A DNA stretch of 64,000 nt from Cinclus cinclus (lineage: Eukaryota > Chordata > Aves > Passeriformes > Cinclidae). Numbering within the stretch: position 1 is the first letter of the stretch; every line of letters begins with the position of its first letter. Below are positions 24,901-36,875 of the stretch, in pieces. Both the position numbers and the translations under genes were made by a program. The stretch covers positions 9,983,630-10,047,629 of the forward strand of contig NC_085060.1 of NCBI RefSeq assembly GCF_963662255.1, given 5' to 3'. The notes below the pieces were generated by a model. It had not been told where the DNA came from. It saw only the letters and a list, made by a program, of their open reading frames with translations, and searched no databases.

Positions 24901-27900
24901 CACAGCAAACGTTACTCAGCTGCTCCAGCATGAGGAGACAAGGAGCTCCATCAAAGCCTGGAGGACAAGGAATCATCATCTGAGGGATACCAGTAATAAT
25001 TAAACATTTTGGGGATCTGACTTGCTGCAGGTGTGGAGGGATTAATTCTTGAGGTTTGCCAGCAGACTCCTCTCTGTAGAGATGGCACCACTGCTGAAAG
25101 TTGCATGCTCTGAGAGCACCAGGGTCAGCTCAGCACCACGACAGCTGTACACACTCTCAAACTTGGCAAGTCATCCACTGCCATATAATGGCTATTGCCA
25201 TGCATTTAACTTGGGATTAATGGGATAAAAAACGGATAATAAATTACAGCCAATACTGTATTATAAAGAAATCACAGGCCAAGTTCTCCACCACAGTGAC
25301 ACCTTCCATGAGGTCAGTCAAACTAGATTGGCAGGAAATTTTGTCTAATTACAAGGATTCAAGCAAATAATTAATACTGAAACATTTATCTAATTAATCT
25401 CAAGTTTCCAGCATGGATTCTAACCATCTTCCTCTTAGTTTTATTTGTAGTTATTCACTGAATAATCCCTACCCATGACACTACTGCAAGGCATCCACAG
25501 AAGGGTGGGAGAACTTCTGACATGTCCTCAAGGTTACAGAGCATGTGTCTGTCCACCAGTAATACATGATTTGAAAACCGAAATTGTTTCCCATTATTAT
25601 TCTGTGTCATTTGCTGAAAGGTCAATGCTACTGTTGAAAAAAATGTTGCCAGTGAACTGACTCGGTAATGCACTCAAAATAAATGAACACTACAAATGTT
25701 GTGAAAGAACAAAGATCACTTACCACTGTTTCTCTATTGCTTATAATAAAGAAAAGGACCTAAGTTAAATAATCTTTTTTGGTTTTTTCTCTCTTAGAAT
25801 AAATGCAGGGGGTTTGCGTGGATATGAATAATTGAATAGCCCAGTGATTTATAGCTATTATATATTTATATGTTTTCTCTCTCTCATTTTTTTGGTTTGT
25901 TTTTTGTTTTTCTTTAAATCAAAAGAGTCTGTGGAGTTGAACTATTCAATGGATCTCCCTGCCATGCTCCAAGGCTCATTTTTTGCCATATATGAGCAGT
26001 TTATTTGTTGCAGTCATTGTTTTAAGGATGCCCTTTCCGTGCTCCCTTTGTTTCCTGTGGGGTGCCTTGTTAAAACCATAAAGAACAAATTCTCTTTGTT
26101 TCTCCACACGTCTCTTTTTGTTCAATTGCTTATGCTATTACACAATAGCACTTAAAATTTGTATGGACTTAATGCTTAGAGGCCAAGCTATGGCTGACAC
26201 CATTCTGCCAGATATTAGACTCTAGTGCTCAGAGTAGAACTCCCTTGTCCCAACCATGGCCACCACATAGAAAAGACACAGCAAACAACACACAACACAG
26301 TCAAGAATGATGCAAGCCACAACTGAACCAGGGTGTGGACAAGTCTTAGCCTTGCCCCCAGGGACATTTATGAAAGGTAATGCTCAAAAGGCTTTTTCTG
26401 GAGTGACCAGAGTGACTGCACTTTCCTCCTGCATAGCCATTAACTTAGGAAGGTATTTTCATCCTTTCACAATAAAATACAATGTTATCAAGGGAGGGCT
26501 GAATCAAGAGATGAAAAGCATCTCACCACTTTTTCTGTCTGCCAAAAAAGCAGTTCAGGAGATGTTGTTAAATGCTTCTCAGAACATTAACGTCACTACC
26601 AAAAATTGCTAGGACTTGCACACACAGTCACAAGTGTACATTATCTGTCATTTCCTCATTTTCAAACCTTCATATTTACACTCTGCAACACTTGAAGTAC
26701 TTCTGGCGTGTCATAACTGTCCCCTCCCAGTGAATTATTCTGCATTCACAAGGGGCAAGACAAGAGGGCCTGAAGGATTTCTTCACAAACCTTTTATGTT
26801 CTGAAAAGCACGGCCTTTCTCCCTCTTTCATTTTAACAGCAATTTGTTGACTGGAAAAAAACAAAAGGATTAACAGCTCTCATGCTTCCAATTAAATGCT
26901 TTGGCCTTCTCTACCTTGGTTTTTAATCAGTGGCTCAGGGGCCCATTCCTTTTATACACTAGCGAATTTAATATTAGCTCTTAATGAGCCATTTGCTGAC
27001 AGCCAAGAATGAAAGCTGCAGAGAACAGAGGAAATGACTATAGAAACATAATTTGCCTTTCAAAATATATGTAAAAATTATGACAATGGCATGTCAATTT
27101 TTTAAATTAATGTATATTTTACATATTTTCACTGATTATTACATATGCCACTGCAATGTATTAGAAGTCCTGCTGTTTCTAAAGTAGAAATCTCACTCTG
27201 CTATGGTCAAGCACCTTATTTTAACTTGTTGAAGTTACTGTATTTAGCTCCAGAAGCCTTGCTTTCTACCTCCTGTTTACTTACCCAAGAGGTCATCAAC
27301 CAGGAACACCACATCCAGTGTTGAAAAAAATCTCACCAGATGTGTCAAATACACCCAGAGACAACATGTGAATTTTTCTTTCAGCATAAGAAGCCAATCC
27401 CTGTGAGGATTTATCCCTTCATCACTTTCTGGGGCTTTGAAGGCTGTCATCAGGACTGACATAGAAACTCCAGTGTTCCACGTTGCCTACAACTTTGCTT
27501 AACACAGCAGTCAGACTCATAAACCCCACACTCTTTTGAACAGGAAGAATTATTGAGGGCTAGGGAACAGAGCTATCCCAAAGTAACCTTCAACAGCAGC
27601 TATGGCATTTGAATCCCTTTGTACACTAAATAAAGAAGTTTGTAAGGAAGTAAAAAGCATCAAGAAAAAACTTGCTAATTTACTGGTTTTTTTCCCCCCT
27701 CCCTTTATTCTGACAGTGAGGAATTGCACCAGAACTACATCAGACCTATCACACAACAGTTTCTTAATTGGCATTAATCAGTATTTCAGGAGGTAACAAT
27801 TCACTAATTTAAAGAAAATCAGATACAACTTATTATAGTCAGCTTACAGTAATTGTACCCTTCAGATTTTGGCAGTAATGAAGATAAAGCCATATTGCAT

Positions 27901-30900
27901 TCAAATAATTGTTCCCCCCAATTTTGAATCCCTTGGATAGCTATTAGCCTGCAGCAGAATCATGGCTCATTAGGATTCTCTAAATAATAACTTACAACAA
28001 AAAAGAGAAAGACTCCTCATACACAAACTCACAGAGTTTGTCCATATGACTGAAGTGCTTGAATAAAATTAGAGTTGTGGCAAACTTCACAGGTTTAAAT
28101 GTGTTAAGCAGAAAAAGAAACTTTTGGAACACATTTATTCCGTGTCCTGCTACATCTCCCCTCTCCCATCTAAAACCTGTCCTTTATCCCCAGTCTCTGT
28201 TCCCAGACTGCTTTTAATTTCTCCATCACTCCCATTACTCTTTCAGTGCACTCACAGAGAACAAGCAACAGAGGAAGATAGACATGAAACAAATCCTAAG
28301 CTGCTCCAGAACAAAGGATGAAGGCAGCAGGTGATGGAGGTATGAGCAAGGAGCACAGTGGGCAGTACAAGGGTAAGAAAGCCTCACATTGTTACTGCCT
28401 TCCAAGAGCAACACAACTAAGGAAGCAGACAGGTGCCTTCTTGTAAACAGAGCAGCAGTATTGGTGTTGCTAGTGAGACAAAACCTTCCAACATGATGGA
28501 GAAGCCCAAAGGAAAGAGCAGGATCATTAGCCTGATTATTCCCAGTGCCAAAGATTGAGTACTGTAGGACATAACAAATGTTGGAAGCAAATTACAGGCG
28601 TATAGTCAATGTCCAGTTTCATCAGAACCCCAATCATTAATGCCCAGGACCTAACAAAAACATACCAATGGTATATTTATAAACCTGCAAGAAACAGCAA
28701 ATACATTTTCAAGTAAATCAGTAGTAAATCCAGCAGACAGAGCCTCAGACTGCTTAATTCCTTCCACTGAGGATGTGAAAAATTAGAGATATTGGTTATC
28801 TTGGAGGGACCAAATATAAAAGAAACTCTGAACAGAGTAAAAAGAGTTAGTAATGAAATGTACCCTTAAAACCAAATCTGGCTGGATTGTGCCAGCTCCT
28901 CATCCACACATATTTTTTAGTTGGCTTTAACAGAAACAAAGGCAGGAAGGTTTGGGCTTAATGAGGCAGAATAGCTTATAGTGGAGAACACCAGAACAGT
29001 TTTAAAAATTTAACAAACCCTTTCATAACCAAAATCAGAATGATGTCTTGTGGGAGAGTGTGCTGGTCTCTGAGATCAGGAGGGTCGAGGAATGTACAAA
29101 AGCAATACTTTGAGCTTAAAGTTATAAACCTCCAAGTCACTCCCAGCTCAGATAGTCTTCCTATGTCATCATGAGCAAAACAGCTGCCCCTCTCTGGATC
29201 TCTGGGTCTTGGTTGCTCTCTTCCTACTTGCTTCGCACACAGCAGCAGAGGTTCTCTCAGTTTGCCCTGCACTTGGGCAAGGTTATGATATCAGTCAGGG
29301 TATTTGCACTGGAATGCAATAAAAACAATTAACAAGTGACTGACTATTGCCAGCATTTTAATAAACTGCTCCATCAGCATATAAATAAATTAAATCTTCC
29401 TTTTCAGAAAACACAGGGCTGTTCAGCCACCAAGAAAGAGAATTAATGTGAAGGGGTTCACACAGATAATTCCAGAACAAATACTGTGATGAAGATTCTA
29501 CTGGTCTGGCCTTGGCAAAAATTGATAAAAAATGACAAATACACATGTCAAAATAGATGAAGAACTACTGCACAAAATTTCACACCAGTTAATGTGCCAG
29601 AGCAAACAAAACTACCTGTAGTCATATCAAATAAAGACACAAATAAAACACTGTCAACAATAAAAACAGTAACACAAAATGTTTGGGTGGTGTACAAAAA
29701 ACATTTTTGGATTGAGAAAACATCAGCAGTCACAACTGACTGATACAGACTTAGGCCACACTGGCTCTTGGGATACCCAACCTGTCCCCTGTCACCTCTC
29801 AAAGAAGGGCTACAGAAAACCATTGTCAGTGATTCTGCACTGGCACTTTGGTCACAACATTAGACTAGTGGTAAGGGATGATAAACCACCAGAGGGAATT
29901 AACCTGAATGATGCGACTGAAGCTCCCCCTCAGACACCTTTTCTCCTTGTGAAAGTAGTAATGAAAAGGAAGATTGACTGGTGAAGCTCTGGGGAAACTT
30001 TTTCCACAATGCTGGCACCAACTGCTATCAGCTGCATCCTGCAACATGGACAGAAGCAGAGAGTGCTACCCTGCCTACTTCATCAGCTTCTATCAACAGC
30101 AGATGAAGGCACTAACACAAATTTTAAGGCTACTCTTTCATTCCTTTATATTTCCGACCAATTAAAGTAAGTAATTTTTATTTCTTGTTTGCTGCTACCC
30201 AGATGGCCCCTCGTGTCTACTATTACAGTAAGACAAAGAAATACACATGGGTGTAAATAACAGCAAAATTTACCCTCTGCTTGGCCAAAATTCAGGGGAA
30301 ATACCAAAGGGATATGGAGCAGTATGAGCAAGCACTGCTGAACAACAGGCATGAGTATGGGTGGAAGACTGCCAACTACCATGATACACTGAGAATTTGT
30401 ATACAAGCTACATTCCTGAAAAACATACACAAGAATATTTTAAAACAAGCACCACTTCTAGCATGATTTTAAATTCTTATTTTCCCCCATGTCTATCAGA
30501 GACAAGAAACTTCCATTTATTATGGAAGTGTTTATTATTCAAACAAAGCCAAACACAGAGGGTGACAATTTTCTCCTTCTGGTGAACAGGTGAAACCTTA
30601 CTGACTGCTTTGAAAGCTGTGATGATCAACCCAAACATTTTACTTATTTTAAGAAATTAAATTTGGAGGTTTTTTCCAGGTACAATTTCTACAAAACACT
30701 TTCTCCTTGCTAGGAGCAATATATTAGACAGGTAAACTCAAAAGGTCACACAGGCAAAATGAAGAGGTGCCCTTACAGAGGGAGGAACACAGAAGAGATC
30801 AGGTCGCTGAGAGCAATAGGACTGTAGAAGATGAACAGCTAGGTTCTGCTGTATTCTTCCATGCTAAAGGCTATGTTGTGTGCTTATCTTAAATTATCTA

Positions 30901-33900
30901 TTTCACATGACCTTATGGGGCAGGAAAAAAAGGTCACCTGCTACTTCTGCTTCACTTATTTTAAATCTGTTTACACACAAAACTTGTGTTTTAATGAATC
31001 CATTTTGACATTCTGGTCATCAAAGATAGCACTTGTGGCAACAGGTACAGAAGTGTTACAGACTGTTAAAGGAGTTCATATTTGGGATCATGAGAAGACA
31101 TTTGACCCATAGCAGGAAGCAGCTTACTCCCATAATGTACCAACAAGTAACATACTTTTCTTAGTTGCAATAGCAATTGGGTCTGTTTCCCTACTATTGA
31201 TAAAAAGGAAATGGTAAAGATCAAAATTCATATAGATTATTTTGTGCCTATAACTCTCCACTTCTGGTGTAAGCATTTGATATACTAAAAATCAATGAGT
31301 TACTGAGTGCTGAAACCCAGGCTTGAGATGATACATTTTCCTTCTCATACTGTAATTAGCTTGATGGTGTCAGTTCCTGACAGCAGAACTTTGTTCTATC
31401 AGAAAATAATAAATTCCTTACAGCAATTTGGACTTTAACTAAAATCAGTCAGCAAGATGTGTCTTACTTCAGGTCCTATTGTCATGATAAGCACAAAGCA
31501 GACTAGACACCCTCACTTGTATAGAAGCACAGGGATTCATCCAGCATATCCTACTGCATGGTTTTACTCCCCTCTTCAGAAAGGGGGCTTGTTTGAAAAC
31601 GCAAAAGCAACATTAAAAAAATAAAACTATTTCAAACACATATACATACTGAACTCCAAAGGCAGCTGCAGGGCTCATCCCCACACTCTAATCTGAAACT
31701 GCTAGAACACTGAAAGGCAAGGACCCAGCCAAAAGCACCAACTCCTAATTCTATTGCCTATAGAGTAAATTAAAAACCAGATAAATTTTTCAGATGCCTA
31801 ATTCCCACTGAACTGAAAATTCAATGGGTGTTAAGACATCCAAATAGCTGTCAGAACAGATCTGAGAAATTTCTCCACATATGCTGCTCTTAGAAATCAA
31901 GCAATGCACTTGATTTTGTTAACCTGACACAGGCAATATCCTTTAGGAAAACATTCTATTTGGAAAAATCTATAGGCTGGTTCTCAGTCCCAAGAAAACG
32001 ACTTAAGCTTGATCTAGACAAGGAGCTGCTGCACCCTGTACATCTCTCTTTGGTATCATTTCTCAATGCACTGAAAAAATTTATACTCAAACTAAATTTG
32101 TTTCTTTGCAAGAATCAATAACCTCTCAGGATTCTATTTTTGACACTGCATTTCCTTATCCGATATCTTAATTGTATATCTCAAAACAAAAACTCCAGAA
32201 TTTTAGCTAAATATTAAAATAATAAACAACTGTAGTTCTGTGTATGACAACAAAACCTTCACCAAGTTTTTTAATGGTTATTTTAGGAAAGAGTCTCTCC
32301 ATCAAGTCACACAGTGAAGCAGTTGTGTACATACAAGGAAAACAAACTTTAAAGAAATTCACAAGAAAAAAGGCAGGGTGGGAGAGAAAAGAACTATTTT
32401 ACAGCTACTTCTGTCACTAAGAAGAAAGTTGATTATCACTCTTTGATAAAGAAGAAAGCTGTCTAATGCTTCTAAAGCTGAGCTAGTACCTAACTTCCCT
32501 TTAAGTTCTTTGACTTTCCCCATTGGCCTTTCTTGTGCAAGGTTACATGCATAAGCAGCAAGCAGTTGGGTTTCTGGCTCTTTTCAAAGCACATACTGGG
32601 ATGTTCGAGCTCCTACGAGTGTCCCAAAGCAAACACCAGACACCAGATGAGAATACTCTCTCAGAGCAGAGTAATGCGGGCAGCACACAGTCCTAATGAA
32701 AGGGAACCACCTCCTAGAGATCTTCAAATCCCCCACATCCAGGCTAACGTGACCTCTCTCAATTTCAGCAGGACATTTACATCATTCCCAGGGACATTCA
32801 CACAGACGTTCTCACAAGCATGGGGATTCACATTTGTCGAGCCTGAAAATGCTGCAGGATCTTATCTTTGAAACTCAACTCTCCATAGTCCAGATGGTTT
32901 CATGAGTGATCTTTCCCATAACACACCAAAGCACCTATAGGACTTTTCCCACAACTCACATTTTCCTGTTTCTCCAGGAACGTCATGCCAGGTTCAGTAC
33001 TATAGCACAATCACTAGTCACCAGTGACCCTCCACCCCCAAGCCCTTTACTTCTGCAATTACAATTGATTAAAATTCTTCTCAGCATAAAGAAATCTCTT
33101 GTGCTGTCCTCACTTTGCTGTTAGACAATGGAGAGCTGCACCCAGAGCAGAAATGCGAAACCAGGCTTTCTACAGCCCTGAAAGCAATGACTCTTAGCAG
33201 GCAGCAAGGAAGCAATATGAAGACAGCATGTGCCTATCCCCTTCTGTCCAAAATTCCCCAAAACAGGCTGCTTTCAACTTGCAGCAGTGTATGAGTGGGA
33301 GGACATGCACAGTGACTGGGTGAAACACAAAGGCAATACCTTGTATCATCTGGAGTAAGGAGCATGAATAGTTTTAATCATTAATCCTTCAAGAAGCAAA
33401 GATTAAAGGACTATTAGGAACAGAAGAAGCTATTAGTAGACTACTGAAGGTATATTTTTCACATTCAAACAGCCTGATTATGGAAGGCACAGACCTTTTT
33501 CCTAAATGATAAAGAAAGCACAAGCAAGTACTTTCCAAGATCTACATGACTTCATATGACCTGTTTTACTATGACAAGAGATAACAGCAAATACAACCAA
33601 CTATTTCACCTATTTTAGTGCTCAAGTAGACTTTGCTGGACACAGACAGGAAGACATTGCCATCCTCAGAATCCAGTCTGCCAACATCAAGTTTCTTCAG
33701 TCACATCCACAGAAGTCCCATAATATAGGGATGAAGAACTATTCCAGCTCTCAGATCCAACCCCTTCAGATTCCTGCAACTGAGCTTTTCCCATTTCCCA
33801 GATGTTTTTATTAATTGTCTGAGGCTGTTAAGATTCTCTGCATGCCTGGAATTGCAGTCTCCTACTTCTGAATAGAGACAAAGCATTACTCTCTTCTCTG

Positions 33901-35296
33901 CAGTATTTTTATATTCCTGTTAAAATAATAGTCTTTTGCTTTTTAAAGAAAATTAGATTTACAAATCAATATAGTCTTTTCCAAGCATCAGTTGAAATTA
34001 AAGAAAGATGGCAGCTATGAGTACCATGGAAAGCCATTCAGGCAGTGGGTGCTGCTTTGAAGGCAGTTTGTCACATTCTCAAGCACACATATTAAATAAT
34101 GCTGGGTTTGCTTGTCCTGTTACAAGGCATCATTTCCACACAGAGTAAACACAAACCAATGCACTGCTACAGAGAGAGGTAACAGGCAGAGCCCTGAAAG
34201 CAAGCAGTGCTTGTGAGAGAAATGTAGCATAGGGAACACGGAACAGACTTTAAGCTGAATTAAGAGGATTGTTCAGTCCCTCAGTCATTCTTCCTGCAGA
34301 CCATTAGGAATACCAATAGATGGTGCATTGATCTGCTTTAGGGACATGAGTTACATCTTTCATCATAATCCATGTTTCTCATTTCTCCCATGGCCCTCTA
34401 TGGAGAGGTTGTATTAAAGAACTGAAATACAAACAATTTAAATTTTTTTAAAAGCCTTAAAAAACACCCACCTGTGTTTTGGATGGACTAAGCCTTGTCT
34501 CTGGAAAGCTTATGTTTCAACTGGAAGCAAAAATTAAATTCAGTAAGAGTTAAGAAGTTTTTCATACTCCTTAACAGAAAAGAATTTGCAAGTAAGACAC
34601 CTTAAATAAATTTGACTACTGTAAAGCAGGTGGGATTAAGGGAGATTATATCTGTGACCAAGCAATCAAGATGTTTCAAGCAATGCAACATATTTTCACC
34701 ATGAGATTATACCATTCTGTGTGCTGTTCACATTTTCAGAGCATTTAACATGAACAGTGCTCTGCTGGTCCTATATCCAAGGTATAAACCTAAAATATCT
34801 TTAAAAGAAGATGAAATTCTGGAAATTCTCTCCATCAGAGCATTGGTGGTTTTATCACACTGTTTTAACTCTGAACTTCCCCACAGCCCTCCTCCAGAGA
34901 AGTTTCAGCACACCTGAAGCAGCCAACATCAGAAAAAATTGTAGGATGAAGAGTACCTGGAGTTAGAGCTTATTTTAATGATGGTTACCAAACAGGAAAT
35001 AATTATTTAAAAAAAAAAAAAAAAAAGAGGGAAGCATTCACACTTCTTTTTGTCCTTGATTTAATAGAAACCTCTTTCTTGGATATGGAACTCACTTCCA
35101 TTGTGTCTTGTTCAACTTTTACAACTCCATTAAGGTCACAACTATTCCTGCTTCACTCACAGAATGATCTCTCCTGTCCTTGGCTAAAATGTCACTCCTC
35201 TGGGGCTGACCTTCAAAGCTTTCAGCTTTAAAATAAACTTGCTCAAAGTGGCAGCTTCATTTCCCATTGACTGAGTAAAAGAAGTATCTGGGTCCT
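21989..35296. other. Unique non-coding stretch, no gene recognised
   Basis: Open frames here do not exceed about 112 codons (32533-32871, +) and none resembles a known family. A minus-strand interval at 27285-27455 is open and has splice-like ends (see findings), but this is within chance expectation. An 18-nt poly(A) run lies near the right end. Confidence 0.6.
35009..35026. repeat. Poly(A) run, 18 nt
   Basis: Eighteen consecutive A, the longest homopolymer in the window. I see no polyadenylation signal, coding remnant or LINE 3' end to its left, so a retroposed-gene tail is not supported. Confidence 0.93.
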
Positions 35297-36004
35297 TGTC
35301 TGGGGATGGTTTATTATCTCATCTCTTTGGGGGTTTTTGATCTCTTCTCTTTTGATGGCTTGCCCTACCCCCATGCTCCCTGGCTCCAGGAGCCAGGCTG
35401 GAGTTTTCAGGGGGAGCTGGGGGCAGCACGAGAGGCAGCCCCTCTCTTTCTTTTGATGGATGGTTTGACTGGACATAAATGGCCGGTATCTCTGACCAGG
35501 GATCCTGCTGTTTATTTATTGTTGTTTATTATATGTTTTGCCTGCTTCTTTTTGTTTTGGTTTGTTTTTTTTCCTTTGCTTCGGCACTGTGACTGAGCTT
35601 GCCAGCTGGGCTTCTCTTGCTGCTCTGCTGCCAGGAAGCCCAGAGCCAGTGTGTGCCCTCCAGGATGTGGGACTGCCCTCATTTACCACGGGGGGCTGCT
35701 CCCACCCTCCGCACAGCCCGGACCCAGGGACCAGCCAGCGCCGGTGAGAAAATCCCAAAGAGCCTCTTCCCATACTGTGTTCAGGACCCAGATAGCCACT
35801 GCCCAACCCCACCATACCTGTGCCATTGCTCCAGGTTTGTGCTACACCGTAGCTTTTCACCCTCTGCATGCAGGGAGGCCCTGCTCTTCCAGCTTGCTTC
35901 TCCTGAGGTTCCTGCTACATCTCCTTTTGCCATCCAGAGGAGCCACTGGGACCTGCTGCCACTGTGGGTTTCTGCAGGAAGCCCCTGCGCCACGCCACAC
36001 CGCA

Positions 36005-36528
36005 CCATCCCACCGGGCATTGTCCCAGTATCTGCCACTGTCCTTGTGCTGAAACACAGCCGAGCTCACACCATCCCACCGGGCATTGTCCCAGTATCTG
36101 CCACTGTCCTTGTGCTGAAACACGGCCGAGCTCACACCATCCCACCGGGCATTGTCCCAGTATCTGCCACTGTCCTTTGCTGAAACACGGCCGAGCTCGC
36201 ACCATCCCACCGGGCATTGTCCCAGTATCTGCCATTGTCCTTGTGCTGAAACACGGCCGAGCTCACACCATCCCACCGGGCATTGTCCCAGTATCTGCCA
36301 CTGTCCTTTGCTGAAACACGGCCGAGCTCACACCATCCCACCGGGCATTGTCCCAGTATCTGCCACTGTCCTTTGCTGAAACACAGCCGAGCTCACACCA
36401 TCCCACCGGGCATTGTCCCAGTATCTGCCACTGTCCTTTGCTGAAACACGGCCGAGCTCGCACCATCCCACCGGGCATTGTCCCAGCATCTGCCACTGTC
36501 CTTGTGCTGAAACACGACCGAGCTCGCG
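36005..36528. repeat. Minisatellite, 8 copies of a 65/66-bp unit
   Basis: Units start at 36005, 36071, 36137, 36202, 36268, 36333, 36398 and 36463. Each begins CCATCCCACCGGGCATTGTC and ends near GCCGAGCTC plus A/GCAC. The units are almost identical. The only length difference is TCCTTGTGCTG (66 bp) versus TCCTTTGCTG (65 bp), in the order 66, 66, 65, 66, 65, 65, 65, and GTG in the last copy. Single-base variants (ACAGCC/ACGGCC, CTCACA/CTCGCA) also alternate. The array lies upstream of the LTR's TATA box, where retroviral enhancers usually sit. The 22-codon length of the 66-bp units explains the misleading open frames on both strands here. Confidence 0.97.
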
Positions 36529-36625
36529 CCACAGCGCCCCCTGCAGGCGCGGGGGAAATCACTGCCCCCGCCCGGCCGGGAGCCAGCGGCGCCCCTGCTG
36601 GCCGTGCCCGGAACTGCAGCGCAGG
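36515..36625. promoter_or_regulatory. CpG-rich block upstream of LTR TATA box
   Basis: About 110 bp with well over ten CpG dinucleotides, in a window where CpG is otherwise scarce. It contains GC-box-like stretches such as CCCCCGCCCGGCCGGG and lies directly between the minisatellite and the TATA box. The position fits an LTR core promoter. CpG retention suggests a fairly recent insertion or local protection from methylation; this is inference from composition only. Confidence 0.5.
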
Positions 36626-36635
36626 GGAAGGCTCT

Positions 36636-36641
36636 TATATA
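36636..36641 (+). promoter_or_regulatory. TATA box of the first LTR
   Basis: TATATA within GGCTCTTATATAGCAC, just after the CpG-rich block. A start site about 25-30 bp downstream would fall near 36665, giving a putative R-U5 of roughly 210 bp. Activity is not shown. Confidence 0.5.
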
Positions 36642-36875
36642 GCACAGAGAGACTTCACTGGGTTCTCTGTTCTTTGTTGTTGCTACCATTCTTGTCGTTT
36701 GCCTCATTACACATACACACACCAGTCAAGTGGTGTTATTCCTTTTATCATATCTTTGCCTGAAAGCCCTCTTAATTTCAAAATTATAACAATTCGGAGT
36801 GGAGGGGGTAATATTTTCCATTCCAAGGGAGGCTCCTGCCTTCCTTGGCAGACACCTGTCTTTCAAACCAAGACA

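Larger units (their letters stand above)
35297..36875 (+). mobile_element. Probable solo LTR of an avian endogenous retrovirus
   Basis: The interval starts TGTCTGGGG and ends CCAAGACA, giving the TG...CA ends of an LTR. It is flanked by GTCCT (35292-35296) and GTTCT (36876-36880), a five-base target duplication with one mismatch. In order it holds a T-rich unique part, a 65/66-bp minisatellite, a CpG-rich block (about 36515-36625) and a TATA box (36636-36641). A short segment that would be R-U5 follows. This order fits U3-R-U5 on the plus strand. There is no internal gag, pol or env sequence and no second copy, so recombination to a solo LTR is the simple reading. No AATAAA was found between the TATA box and the end. 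The family was not identified with certainty; the 5-bp duplication would fit an ERVL-like group. The ends are inferred from the TG/CA and flanking match. Confidence 0.65.

Noticed and set aside
35009..35026. Poly(A) run as the tail of a processed pseudogene
   Set aside because: No coding remnant, polyadenylation signal or target duplication was seen around it.
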